Notes under the pieces: model-generated
Database searches by the model: none
The model's input: only the letters and a program-made list of their open reading frames with translations
What the model was told of the DNA's origin: nothing
Position numbers and translations under genes: made by a program
Assembly (NCBI GenBank): GCA_965223835.1
Contig: CBDCXQ010000001.1
Span: forward strand, 1,984,001 to 2,048,000
Length of the DNA stretch: 64,000 nt
From: CAVYXZ01 sp965223835
GTDB taxonomy: Bacteria > Chloroflexota > Anaerolineae > Aggregatilineales > Phototrophicaceae
Reading direction: 5' to 3'
Part shown: one piece after another, positions 8,764 to 17,798 of the stretch
Position numbering within the stretch: the stretch's first letter is position 1
Layout: each line of letters opens with the position of its first letter

Positions 8764-9997
8764 AAAATGATGACTACGAGATTTTAATTAGAGTAATCTC
8801 GCGAAAGAAAGCACTTGGCTTCAATGGCAGACTTTCCACACGCACAGAGATCCCCTGTTGGCTGTTGACCGCACTCAGCACGATCCTGGAATTGGCCTTC
8901 TATTAAGCAGCGGCGACAAGTGTGCTGGTCGTAACACGAGCGGACGGCAAATCTTGTTTGGTCATGATCGGGACAATGCCCAGTTGACACAAAAGTAATG
9001 GCCTGCGCGGTTGCTTCCCGGCATCCAACGGGGCGGTGAAGGCAATCTGTGTACCGTGCTTGGCCGCTCATTTGCTGACTGCAACTAGCCCCTGTTTCGA
9101 TCCGACTAAATCCGGCTGGGTTCATGCTGAATGGGTGTCTGTAAATCGGATGGTGATGTAACACCGCCCATTTAGCAAATCTGCTTGTGTGCTTACGTCA
9201 TTACCGAGCTGCTTTCAATTCATTAGCTTTTGATCGCTGATTCTGCACTAGGAAGCGTTGAGACATAGATAATAGAGAATGCTTCCCTTTAAATGTACAT
9301 ATCGACAAGGCTATAGGTCCCAAGGCGCAGATCGGCTTGCTTGTTAATGACTAGGGCACGATGTGAGATGCCATTGGAAGCGGGTTGGGGTCTATATCAC
9401 TCGCAGATAGTGAGCCGAAATATTGAAGTTGTAGTCTGAAATAGGTTCAAGCGACCGTTAGCAGCGCTTTGACCATCTGCTGATACTCGGTTTTTCGGGG
9501 AAAATAGCGTGGCAGTGGGTGACTAACCCCGTCGTTCCCAAAGTGGTTAAGATAAGTCTAGAGTTCTGCATATTAGTAGGTGATCCGAAATCAACTCAGC
9601 AACCAACGCTAGGCGGTCTCCTTATGACCTAGCATTACACCGAAGTTGCCATATAGCACAATGTCTATGACCTGACGTTCGTTGACAAATACACGCTCAA
9701 TAATTTTGGAAGTCAACTGCTGCTGGGCATTTCCGGCTCGGCAATATCTTCACAAGCATCTCATCAGTGTCTGAAGTTGGTGGCTAAATCCGCCGCTTCC
9801 GTCAAGTCATCATAATCAATGGGCCGCAATGCGGCAATTTCCAGATCAAGTTCTGGAGTTTTTTGATGTACTCTTCCTCCGGGGTAAAGCCTTGATGACA
9901 TGGAAAAATTTCCGCTCAATAATCATTTTGCTTTCTGCCATATATTAATTACTGGTGCATTTTCGACCTTCTTTAGAAGTCGATATCTTTTAGGTCA
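8764..9997. other. Gene-poor region with recombinase remnant
   Basis: About 1.2 kb without a convincing intact gene. The longest open frame (8784-9164, minus, 126 residues, Cys-rich) has no motif I recognise and no clear ribosome site, so it is not called. The part near 9609-9900 holds decayed coding sequence, described separately. Otherwise I see no RNA gene or repeat. It separates operon A from the BNR-propeller gene and looks like a scar from past insertion and decay. Confidence 0.5.
9609..9900 (-). pseudogene. Decayed C-terminal piece of a serine-recombinase-like protein
   Basis: On the minus strand three overlapping reading frames give consecutive protein-like pieces: one with FTPEEEYIKKLQNL, one with LDLEIAALRPIDYDDLTEAA, and a last with QQLTSKIIERVFVNERQVID running into IVLYGNFGVMLGHKETA and a stop at 9609-9611. 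A coiled-coil stretch followed by a short beta-rich tail (RVFV...VIDIVLYGNFGVMLG) resembles the C-terminus of large serine site-specific recombinases. At least two frameshifts and stops break it, and no catalytic N-terminal domain is visible nearby. The family assignment is from pattern memory and is tentative; that the region is decayed coding sequence is more secure. Confidence 0.4.
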
Positions 9998-12900
9998 TCA
10001 TAGTGGGTCAACAGCATTAAGTCCGGTACCTCGAATAGTATTGTTGAATGCCTTGACCTTTTCTGCCAAAACTTTGGATACCCAATTTTCATGGTTATCA
10101 AGCTGGTTGGAGAGTTGCTGCATAACCTCACGGGCCTGTCGAGGTGGGGCGTAATCGGCACTGTCAACTGAATCGAAAAGAGCATTGAACTTCTCATGCA
10201 GTCCGCTGGGGTAAAGTTGTGCCTCAGCACTTCCGACGTTTATCAATGCTGGCAAGAGGTTGTCAATGTCGCCTGAAATAGCAGCAGCCTCCTCCATCAC
10301 TTTGGGATCTCCGCTGCGGTGCGACCAGATCTGAACCTGTTCTTTTAACGCAACTAGCTTGTTGATGCGTTCATTGGTCTGTGCGAGTTGCTCTCGAATT
10401 GCCAGCAACATGTCCTGCTGTTGCTTAAGTGCCTCTGGACTAGCTTCAACGCGTGGATCTGGCAGTATCTCAAAGGGCTGTGTGTACAAATTGCTATCAA
10501 CAACTAGCTCAGCCAAGTATTCACCGGGCACAATCAGGGGGCCATTAGGACGTGACCATGAGGGCAGTATATCGACGACATCTTCTGCTCCTGGATAACG
10601 CATGTTCCAATAAAAGCGGTTAATTCCCAGGTCTAGTGAGAGGCCACGCTCCGAATCCTGGCTGCTGAATGAATGTATCAGGTCACCCGCACTGGTTCGG
10701 AAATTTAAGATCACAGGTTTATCTGGATGCTGGTTGAGGTAATAGTGGAAGACGATGCCATCGTGCGGATTCTGTCCAGCGTTCAAGAATTGCGGCATAT
10801 CCGATTGACTTGACGCCAGTAGCGCAGCGGAACTCGTGCCAACACCACTATAGCTCACCAGGTCATTACTCTGTACCCCATCCCAGCGTTCAAAATGTCC
10901 ATAAACACGCATCATGACTTTTGGCCCCGGCTGGAATAAGATTGGCTGCGGTGGTAAGTCATCCTGCGCTTGATACAGCGGCGATAAGTCGTCGAGAATC
11001 CAGAATGATCTCCCATGGGTTGCCACAACGAGGTCGCGGTTTTTGATGACGAAGTCATGAATCGGTGCAACCGGCAAATTGCCGCCCATACGCTGCCATT
11101 GGTCGCCATCATTGAACGAAACGTAAATACCAGTCTCCGTTCCGGCGTAGAGCAATCCGGGCTGATTGGGGTCTTCCCGGATCACTCGTGTGAACTCGTT
11201 TTCAGGGATGCCATTAGTGATTAGTTTCCAGGTTTGTCCATAATCATCGGTTGTATACAGATAGGGTCGAGTATCGTCTAGTTTGTAACGGGTAGCGGCG
11301 AGGTAGGCCGCACCCGGCTGGTGTGGTGAGGGATCAATGATGCTGATAAGTGCCCATGCTGGCAAATCGGGTGGCGTAATGTCCTGCCAGTCGTGACCGC
11401 CATTTCTTGAAATATATACCAGCCCATCGTCTGTTCCTGCCCAGAGCAGACCTGGCTCATGAGGAGACTCCGCCAGGGAGAAGATCGTGCAGTAGACTTC
11501 TGCCCCGGTGTTATCCCGTGTAATTGGTCCGCCGGACGGTTTGAGCTTGTCATGGTCATTGCGTGTTAGGTCCGGGCTGATAGCCTCGAAACTGGCTCCG
11601 AGGTCTGTTGAGCGATGGAGGTAATTGCTGGCAACGTAGAGAATATCGGGGTCATGCTGCGAAAACATGATGGGGAATGTCCACTGAAACCTGTATTTAA
11701 GGCTCTCAGCACCCACGCCCCAGCCATAGAGTTCGGGCCAGACTGTGATGTTCCACTTTTGCCCGGTCCGATGATTGTAAAGCAGCATCAGGTCATTGTA
11801 GGCGCGTTGCCCAATTGGACCAGACGCCACGACGATAGCCGGGTCATCGGGCTTAATGGCGATATAGCCACTTTCGCCGCCACCCGGCGCATACCAATCA
11901 CGTTCGTGAATTGCGCCGTCAACGGTTGCGCTCGGGATACTGATGGCGGTGTTATCTTGTTGGGAACCGTATACCCGGTATGGAAATTGATTGTCTGTGC
12001 AAACATGATACATCTGGGCAGTTGGTTGGTTGTAGATAGACGACCAGCTCATGCCCCCGTTAAATGATACACACGCGCCACCGTCATCCCCTTTGATCAT
12101 ATGCTGGTTGTTATTCGGATCAATCCATAGCGCGTGTTCATCGCCATGCGGCGTCGGTAGCTGGTCAAAAGACTTGCCTCCATCTATCGACTTCCACAAG
12201 CCGTAATTCTGAACCCATACTGTGTCTGGGTCCTGCGTGTCGGCGGTGATATGCATGTAATACCAGGGACGAGTCCGCAGCAGCGATTGCTCACTAAGGC
12301 GGATCCAGGTCTCGCCATAATCATCAGAGCGAAAGACTGCACCGTCGTCAGCTTCGATCAGCGCCCATAGACGTCCCGACTTGACGGGTGAGGTCGCTAC
12401 ACCAAGCTTGCCCAACAGGCCAGTCGGTAGCCCTGACTTATGTGAAATTTCTTCCCATGTGTTGCCGGCGTCGTTGCTTCGCCACAGGCCGCAATCCGGT
12501 CCGCCACTTTCTAACTTATGTGGGTATCGCTGTGCCTGCCAGATCGCTGCATAAAGAATGCGCGGGTTGTTGAGGTCCATCGCAATATCGTGCGAGCCAG
12601 CCCGCGTACTCTTGTACAGCGTGCGCTCCCAATTGGTACCACCATCCACAGAACGGAAGACTCCACGTTCTTCGTTGGGTCCAAAGGCATGGCCGAGTGC
12701 AGCAATGTAAACGATATTCGGATCATGGGGGTGAATCTGGATCTTGCCAATGTGACGAGTATCGCTAAGCCCCATGTGCTGCCATGTTTTTCCGGCGTCA
12801 GTCGATTTGTAAACACCGTCGCCATGGGAAACGTTGCCGCGAATGGATGTTTCGCCGGTTCCAACATAGATAACGTTCGGATCAAAAGTTGAGACAGCGA

Positions 12901-13141
12901 TCGCACCGATGGCGGCAGTATTGAAAAAACCATCGGATATATTGCGCCAATAGAGGCCGCCGTCTGTCGTCTTCCAGACACCGCCAGCGCAGGCCCCAAA
13001 GTAGAATGTCATTGGGTCTGACACGTCACCAGCGACAGCAACGACACGCCCACCGCGATGTGGCCCAATGCAGCGCCACTCTAGACTGTTGAGCAGTTGC
13101 GCCCGAAGTGATTGGTTTTTGGCTGCGGGTGTTTCCGCCAT
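9998..13141 (-). CDS. Large intracellular BNR/VPS10-type beta-propeller protein
   Basis: 1047 residues, no signal peptide, starting MAETPAAKNQ with a GAAAGG ribosome site. About residues 20-700 contain at least ten Asp-box/BNR motifs of the form S-x-D-x-G-x-T-W (TTDGGLYW, STDAGKTW, SVDGGTNW, SNDAGNTW, SDDYGETW, SIDGGKSF, STDLGASF, SRNGGHDW, TDDYGQTW, SFNDGDQW), as expected of two sortilin/VPS10-like propellers. A beta-sandwich-like linker and a helical C-terminal region (about 880-1040, rich in Glu, Gln and Lys) follow. Such proteins are often labelled glycosyl hydrolase or sortilin-like, with no proven activity. It is last in the minus-strand cluster 9998-19169, so it may act on the sugar imported there, or serve as a scaffold. 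Confidence 0.82.
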   Translation of the reverse strand: MAETPAAKNQSLRAQLLNSLEWRCIGPHRGGRVVAVAGDVSDPMTFYFGACAGGVWKTTDGGLYWRNISDGFFNTAAIGAIAVSTFDPNVIYVGTGETSIRGNVSHGDGVYKSTDAGKTWQHMGLSDTRHIGKIQIHPHDPNIVYIAALGHAFGPNEERGVFRSVDGGTNWERTLYKSTRAGSHDIAMDLNNPRILYAAIWQAQRYPHKLESGGPDCGLWRSNDAGNTWEEISHKSGLPTGLLGKLGVATSPVKSGRLWALIEADDGAVFRSDDYGETWIRLSEQSLLRTRPWYYMHITADTQDPDTVWVQNYGLWKSIDGGKSFDQLPTPHGDEHALWIDPNNNQHMIKGDDGGACVSFNGGMSWSSIYNQPTAQMYHVCTDNQFPYRVYGSQQDNTAISIPSATVDGAIHERDWYAPGGGESGYIAIKPDDPAIVVASGPIGQRAYNDLMLLYNHRTGQKWNITVWPELYGWGVGAESLKYRFQWTFPIMFSQHDPDILYVASNYLHRSTDLGASFEAISPDLTRNDHDKLKPSGGPITRDNTGAEVYCTIFSLAESPHEPGLLWAGTDDGLVYISRNGGHDWQDITPPDLPAWALISIIDPSPHQPGAAYLAATRYKLDDTRPYLYTTDDYGQTWKLITNGIPENEFTRVIREDPNQPGLLYAGTETGIYVSFNDGDQWQRMGGNLPVAPIHDFVIKNRDLVVATHGRSFWILDDLSPLYQAQDDLPPQPILFQPGPKVMMRVYGHFERWDGVQSNDLVSYSGVGTSSAALLASSQSDMPQFLNAGQNPHDGIVFHYYLNQHPDKPVILNFRTSAGDLIHSFSSQDSERGLSLDLGINRFYWNMRYPGAEDVVDILPSWSRPNGPLIVPGEYLAELVVDSNLYTQPFEILPDPRVEASPEALKQQQDMLLAIREQLAQTNERINKLVALKEQVQIWSHRSGDPKVMEEAAAISGDIDNLLPALINVGSAEAQLYPSGLHEKFNALFDSVDSADYAPPRQAREVMQQLSNQLDNHENWVSKVLAEKVKAFNNTIRGTGLNAVDPL

Positions 13142-13228
13142 AGCTCGAACCTTTCTTCATCTGTGTATCGGGTCGGCAAGCGAGAATAGATAGATTAAGT
13201 CAGTTGGGCTGGAGGTCAGTTTTTAAAG

Positions 13229-13918
13229 CTACCGCAAGTTATACGATGATTTTGTAGGATGCTGTTCCATTGCCTCGAGCTGCGCGACAACCGACATTCG
13301 AACACCCTCAATATGCGCTTCCATTAGCTGAGCTGCGAGATCTGCATCTCGCGCATCAAGTGCGGCTAATATGCGAGGCCGCTCGATGCTTGTGCGGCGG
13401 ACCACATCAGAATCACGATTGGCAAAATTTCGAACGAGTTGAATTTGCGCGGATAATCGATCCAGAGACTCTTGAAGTGTTTCATTGATGGTAATTGCTG
13501 CTATCGCGTCGTGAAAACGGCGGTCTGCCTCACCGTAGGCGTCTAAATCACTGGTATCGAGTGCTGCCTGCACATCATCAAGAATCACGCGAATCTGCTC
13601 GATATGCTCCTGAGATATTTTGGGTATTGCCAACCGGATCGCCAGCACTTCCAGTGCTTTGCGTACATGAAAAAGATCATTAACCTGTTTCGCAGTGAAG
13701 GTGCGAACAAAATTGCCACGATATGGTCGATATTCAATGATACCCTCATTGGAAAGCTGGCCGATAGCCTCGCGTAGAGGGGTACGACTGACTCCCATCT
13801 CTTCGGCCAGGACACGTTCTTCAATCTGCATGCCACTATTGATTTCACCACTCAAAATCATTTCGCGCAGGTGGAAGTAAACCTTCTGGTTTAGGGTATC
13901 ACGAGCTAATTTTGCCAT
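13229..13918 (-). CDS. GntR-family (FCD) transcriptional regulator
   Basis: 229 residues. The GntR winged HTH (about residues 10-75) reads ERVLAEEMGVSRTPLREAIG, and the C-terminal all-helical FCD domain (about 85-215) shows LFHVRKALEVLAIRLA and EADRRFHDAI; FCD domains bind a metal and organic-acid ligands. It is encoded between the isomerase and the BNR-propeller gene of the sugar-importer cluster and is probably its repressor. The best target is the inverted repeat at 19335-19347, which overlaps the -10 of the cluster's first promoter. A nearly identical arrangement lies in front of the other FCD regulator at 50792. The effector is likely a sugar acid, unproven. Confidence 0.9.
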   Translation of the reverse strand: MAKLARDTLNQKVYFHLREMILSGEINSGMQIEERVLAEEMGVSRTPLREAIGQLSNEGIIEYRPYRGNFVRTFTAKQVNDLFHVRKALEVLAIRLAIPKISQEHIEQIRVILDDVQAALDTSDLDAYGEADRRFHDAIAAITINETLQESLDRLSAQIQLVRNFANRDSDVVRRTSIERPRILAALDARDADLAAQLMEAHIEGVRMSVVAQLEAMEQHPTKSSYNLR

Positions 13919-14040
13919 GTTTACTTCTTTTTTCCTGATGATATAGCCAGCGAGTTATCTTTTTAGCATAATAGGTTTTCATATGCATGTACAGGCCATA
14001 TTCGTCTCCTGAAATGCGTTTAGTTTGCTTGTATTCATCA

Positions 14041-14904
14041 TTAGGCATGGGCAAAGATGTCGCTGAGCAGTGGCTGCACAAAGGCCAGGCCACGCGGTAA
14101 CTCCGTTAATCGAGTTCCACCCTTCAAATCAAAAGTCCAATCGCCCTGATAACCAATCTTGTGAAGTGCCTGGAAGAAATCTGACCAATCCACATCGCCG
14201 TCACCTGGTGTTTCATAGCTCCACCAGCCATGTCCGTAGATACTCTCAGCGTGCAAGCGCTCCTTATCTACGTGACAATCTTTAAGATGGATATGAAAGA
14301 TGCGCCCGGCATAGTCGGCAACCATGCGCGATAAATCTTGACTGAGCCAGACCGCATGGGCGGTATCCAGTTCAATTCCCAGGTTCTCGGCGGGTACAGC
14401 ATCAAACATCATGTCCCAAATAGCAGGCGCATAGGCAATGTTGCGGCCCCGATATGGAAACGTCTCAAAGAGCGGACAGTTTTCGAAGGCCAGACGTACA
14501 CCTCGCTCCCCGGCATATTCTGACAGGGGAGTGAAGCTTTCCTTGAAGGTGGGAATATTATCCTCTACACTCTTTTCTGGGTCGCGCCCGGCAAACATCG
14601 TCACCAGCGAAACCCCCAAATCAGCGCTGGCGTCAATTAACTTATACGTATACGCGATCATGTCTGCGCGTGTATCTGTATCCGGGTGGAGCAGGTTGAG
14701 ACTCATATCAGCCACTGAGGTCAGCCCCAGGTTGCGGGAGCGTAATGTATCGGATAGTTTAGCAAGGTCCAGTTGAGTCACGTCCCAGGGTGAATGGCGA
14801 TGCGCGTTGAGGGCAATCGCATCAAAGCCAGTGGCGGCGGCGAAATCCAGGACTTTGTTGAGATCCCAATCATACAGCGCGGTAGTGACAAAGCCAATCA
14901 TCAT
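14041..14904 (-). CDS. Sugar phosphate isomerase/epimerase-type TIM barrel
   Basis: 287 residues, AP-endonuclease-2/xylose-isomerase-like fold. Probable metal ligands are Glu in LAFENCP, Asp in IELDTAH and His in FHIHLKDCH; the fold uses Glu, Asp, His and Glu for one divalent metal. The GDGDVDWSDFFQAL stretch near the C-terminus is typical of myo-inosose dehydratase/keto-sugar isomerase relatives. It overlaps the upstream oxidoreductase gene by 4 bp (ATGA), so the pair is translationally coupled. In inositol and similar pathways an oxidoreductase plus a TIM-barrel partner oxidise then isomerise or dehydrate a sugar; that is the likely division of labour here. Substrate unknown. Confidence 0.88.
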   Translation of the reverse strand: MMIGFVTTALYDWDLNKVLDFAAATGFDAIALNAHRHSPWDVTQLDLAKLSDTLRSRNLGLTSVADMSLNLLHPDTDTRADMIAYTYKLIDASADLGVSLVTMFAGRDPEKSVEDNIPTFKESFTPLSEYAGERGVRLAFENCPLFETFPYRGRNIAYAPAIWDMMFDAVPAENLGIELDTAHAVWLSQDLSRMVADYAGRIFHIHLKDCHVDKERLHAESIYGHGWWSYETPGDGDVDWSDFFQALHKIGYQGDWTFDLKGGTRLTELPRGLAFVQPLLSDIFAHA

Positions 14905-15899
14905 CGAATCTCCATTTCAGGTGTAATTTCCACGCGGCGTTTTTCTGTAGCAGACTGATAACAGGCTTCGAGTAAGGCCATGGTATTCAGGTTATCGCGG
15001 GCGCTGTGCGGAGCTTCGGTGTCGCTGTCGATGGCGTCCAGTAGGCGTGTCAACGATTCGCCAAACGAGGCGGTGAAATCGCGACCATAACTCCAGTTGT
15101 ACTGGTCTTCGCCCGTAAAGAGCGTTACATCAGTTTCTTCTTTATGAAGAACCAGGCTCCCCAGTGGACCATCATACTGCTGAAAATTAGCTGACCCACG
15201 TGTTTGTGAGGACCACGAGTGGGTTAGCGTTGCCATGGCACCCTTACTAAACTCGATGATTGATGTGGTTTCGTTTTCGCCACCGCTGGCGAGGGTGTCG
15301 CGGGCAGCCGTGATCGTCGTCACTGCAACGGCATCGTCATCCAGTAGCCAGCGAAAGCGGTCAAGCCAGTGGATACCCATGACGGCCAGCGCCAGGCGGT
15401 GTGTGTCTTTACGCCAGCCGCTCACTTCGTCGCGCCATACACAGTCATTGATGATGGCATAAGTGGGGTCGCCGATGCGGCCTTCCTGAATTAACTGGCG
15501 CATGTGCAAGGTCGAAGCGAACCAGCGGTAATTCTGATTGATGGCAACATGACGACCACATTCTTTCGCCAGATCGACGATGGCGTGGGCCTCCTGCATC
15601 GTCTCAGTAAAGGGCTTTTCGACCAGCAAATGCTTACCGCTTTCGAGCAGGGGACGGATAACCGGCATACGAATGTGAGGGGGTGTGATGATAATGGCAA
15701 CATCCACCTCGTCACAGGCTGCCAGGTCCCCAACATCGTTAAAACGTAGCGGGATATCAAACTGGTCACAGGCATTATCCAGCAACGCTTGATCGACATC
15801 ACAGGCTGCGACCAGACGGACACGAGAATTCAGCGCCTGGCACGCCTTAAGATGTTGGTGCGAGATTCGGCCACAGCCGACGATTCCAATGCGAGTCAC
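14901..15899 (-). CDS. Gfo/Idh/MocA-family oxidoreductase
   Basis: NAD(P)-dependent sugar or cyclitol dehydrogenase, 332 residues using the GTG at 15897-15899. That start is preceded by AAAGGAT at good distance and opens directly with the Rossmann motif RIGIVGCGRISHQHLKA. A longer reading to 16019 would overlap the permease gene and adds no family sequence. The EKPFTETMQEA motif (catalytic Lys of the EKP triad) and the C-terminal alpha/beta dimer domain are evident. It starts 5 bp after the MalG-type permease gene and overlaps the isomerase gene, so it belongs to the importer operon and probably oxidises the imported sugar. Confidence 0.9.
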   Translation of the reverse strand: MTRIGIVGCGRISHQHLKACQALNSRVRLVAACDVDQALLDNACDQFDIPLRFNDVGDLAACDEVDVAIIITPPHIRMPVIRPLLESGKHLLVEKPFTETMQEAHAIVDLAKECGRHVAINQNYRWFASTLHMRQLIQEGRIGDPTYAIINDCVWRDEVSGWRKDTHRLALAVMGIHWLDRFRWLLDDDAVAVTTITAARDTLASGGENETTSIIEFSKGAMATLTHSWSSQTRGSANFQQYDGPLGSLVLHKEETDVTLFTGEDQYNWSYGRDFTASFGESLTRLLDAIDSDTEAPHSARDNLNTMALLEACYQSATEKRRVEITPEMEIR

Positions 15900-15904
15900 A
15901 GTTT

Positions 15905-16807
15905 TTATCCTTTGAGTCCAGAAAGCACGACGCCCTGAATAAAATAGCGTTGTGCAGCGAAGAAAAGCAAGATGACTGGCAGGGTGGCGACAGTCGAAGC
16001 TGCCATCAGGTAATGCCAATCTGTTGCGTAAAGCCCCTTAAAGGATGCCAGGCCCACCGAAACTGTATAGTTTTCGGGCGAGGTCAGGTAGATCAAAGGA
16101 CCCATAAAATCGTTCCAGTGATACAAGAAGGTGAAAATGGCGACTACGGTTAGTGCAGGCCGGACTAATGGCAACATGACCCGCCAATAGATCCCGAATT
16201 CGCTCGCGCCGTCAATTCGCGCAGCATCAGTAAAATCACGCGGGATCGTGCGGAAGAACTGCCGCAGTAAAAAAATGTAGAATACACAGCTTGGCCCGGC
16301 AGCGAACCAACTGGGCACAACCAGCGGCGCAAACGTATCCAACCAGCCCAGGTTGCGGAAGATGATGTACTTGGGAATCATTGTGACGGCCCAGGGTAAC
16401 ATCATCGTCGCCAGCAGAATACCGAACATTAAGTCGCGGCCTTTGAATCGCATCCGGGCGAACCCATAAGCAGCCATTGAAGTCGTGAAAATAGTGCCAA
16501 TCAGATTAAACCCAACCACTGTCAGGCTGTTTATCGTGTAACGTAAAAAAGGTGCGGCAGTCAGTGCCTCGGTGTAGTTCGCGAAGCGGATGGGGTCGGG
16601 AATCCACTGGGGTGGGAAGAGCCAGATGTTGGACTGTACTTTCAATGAACTGGTAAGCAGCCACAGGAAGGGTACTGCAAAGATAAATCCACCACTGATG
16701 AGCAAGGCATAGATCAAGGCCCGTCCGGCGATGTGCCGTATACGGGGAGCCAGCGGATAACTCTGGCTGCGCGGAATAGAGAGTTCATGATGTGTGATTT
16801 CGGTCAT
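15905..16807 (-). CDS. Carbohydrate ABC permease (MalG-like)
   Basis: 300 residues, six predicted membrane segments beginning with ALIYALLISGGFIFAVPFLWL. The cytoplasmic EAA loop reads FTDAARIDGASEFGIYWRVMLPLVRP, the ATPase-docking element of CUT1-type permeases, and the sequence ends in VVLSGLKG, the usual MalG tail. It starts 6 bp after the partner permease. No ATPase gene is present in this cluster, so a shared MsmX/UgpC-like ATPase encoded elsewhere must energise it; that is common for CUT1 systems. Confidence 0.93.
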   Translation of the reverse strand: MTEITHHELSIPRSQSYPLAPRIRHIAGRALIYALLISGGFIFAVPFLWLLTSSLKVQSNIWLFPPQWIPDPIRFANYTEALTAAPFLRYTINSLTVVGFNLIGTIFTTSMAAYGFARMRFKGRDLMFGILLATMMLPWAVTMIPKYIIFRNLGWLDTFAPLVVPSWFAAGPSCVFYIFLLRQFFRTIPRDFTDAARIDGASEFGIYWRVMLPLVRPALTVVAIFTFLYHWNDFMGPLIYLTSPENYTVSVGLASFKGLYATDWHYLMAASTVATLPVILLFFAAQRYFIQGVVLSGLKG

Positions 16808-16813
16808 AGCAGC

Positions 16814-17719
16814 TTACTCCCCATCCTCATAATATACCCAGCGGTTGCTGCTGCGAAAAACGATAAGCGATAGTGCCAGTACAATGAAGAACAATACCCA
16901 GGCCAGTGCGGAGGCATAGCCCATATCAAAGTAGGTAAATGCGTTATTGAACAGATATAGCACGTAGAAGTTGGTTGCGTAATTTGGTCCCCCCGCCGTA
17001 ACCAGAAACCCGGCAGTAAACACCTGAAACGATCCAATAATTTGCAAGATCAAGTTGAAGAAGATGACAGGGGTCATGAGGGGTATGGTGATGAATCGAA
17101 AATTTGCCAGATGACCCGCCCCGTCGATTTTCGCGGCTTCATACAACGATTCAGGGATGCCGTTCAACCCTGCCAGGAAGATAATCATTACGCCACCCAT
17201 GTTCCACAGGCTCATAATGACCAGAGCACCCAGAGCAACGTTGGGGTCTTGTAACCACAAGACTTTTTTCAAACCAAACAGACGTAGCACCATATTGAGA
17301 AGGCCGAATTCGGAGTTAAAAATCCAGACCCACAGGACTGCACTGGCAACTGCTGGAACGATACTTGGCAGATAAAACAACGTTCGGAATACAGCGATAC
17401 CGCGCACTTTGCTGTTGAGCAGCATGGCGACGAGAAAGGCAAGAATAAGTGTTAACGGCACATGAAATACAGTATAGACCACTGTAACCCAGAGCGATTT
17501 CCAGAACAGAGGGTCACCAAACATTCTCGTAAAGTTGTCAAAACCAACAAAACGAGCAGGAGAGAGCAAATCCCAATCTGACATGGCTAACCAGGCAGAA
17601 TAGATCATTGGCCCGACGACCCACAGAATGAAGCCCAATACAGCAGGCGCGATAAAGAGCCAGCCGACAACGGCTTCGCGCTGGCCGATGGTCAGATTCT
17701 TAGTTGACTTAAATAACAT
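16814..17719 (-). CDS. Carbohydrate ABC permease (MalF-like)
   Basis: 301 residues, partner of the MalG-like permease. Membrane segments begin with VVGWLFIAPAVLGFILWVVGPMIYSAW. The EAA loop is ESLYEAAKIDGAGHLANFRFITIPLMTP. The FLVTAGGPNYATNFYVLYLFNNAF stretch before the last helices is typical of CUT1 MalF-type proteins. The gene follows the binding-protein gene after an 80-bp gap that contains the hairpin at 17754-17790. Substrate is not deducible from sequence. Confidence 0.93.
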   Translation of the reverse strand: MLFKSTKNLTIGQREAVVGWLFIAPAVLGFILWVVGPMIYSAWLAMSDWDLLSPARFVGFDNFTRMFGDPLFWKSLWVTVVYTVFHVPLTLILAFLVAMLLNSKVRGIAVFRTLFYLPSIVPAVASAVLWVWIFNSEFGLLNMVLRLFGLKKVLWLQDPNVALGALVIMSLWNMGGVMIIFLAGLNGIPESLYEAAKIDGAGHLANFRFITIPLMTPVIFFNLILQIIGSFQVFTAGFLVTAGGPNYATNFYVLYLFNNAFTYFDMGYASALAWVLFFIVLALSLIVFRSSNRWVYYEDGE

Positions 17720-17753
17720 AGCGCCTATGCACCCTTACAGATAAACAGGAACT

Positions 17754-17790
17754 GGGTCGTGACCGCTGAGGGTAACCACAGCCACGACCC
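17754..17790 (-). promoter_or_regulatory. Hairpin between binding-protein and permease genes
   Basis: Arms GGGTCGTG (17754-17761) and CACGACCC (17783-17790) form a perfect 8-bp stem with a 21-nt loop. It begins 9 nt after the binding-protein stop. No T-tract follows, so a transcript-stabilising or processing role fits better than strong termination. Confidence 0.58.
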
Positions 17791-17798
17791 CTAAGTGT

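Noticed and set aside
8784..9164. 126-residue Cys-rich open frame on the minus strand
   Set aside because: No recognised domain, no ribosome site and protein composition unlike the neighbouring genes; treated as non-coding.
13270..13880. Several plus-strand open frames opposite the GntR gene
   Set aside because: No family sequence; they are antisense to a gene with clear HTH and FCD motifs.
15900..16019. N-terminal extension of the Gfo/Idh/MocA oxidoreductase
   Set aside because: It lies inside the MalG-like permease gene; the GTG at 15899 with an AAAGGAT site opens directly into the Rossmann motif.
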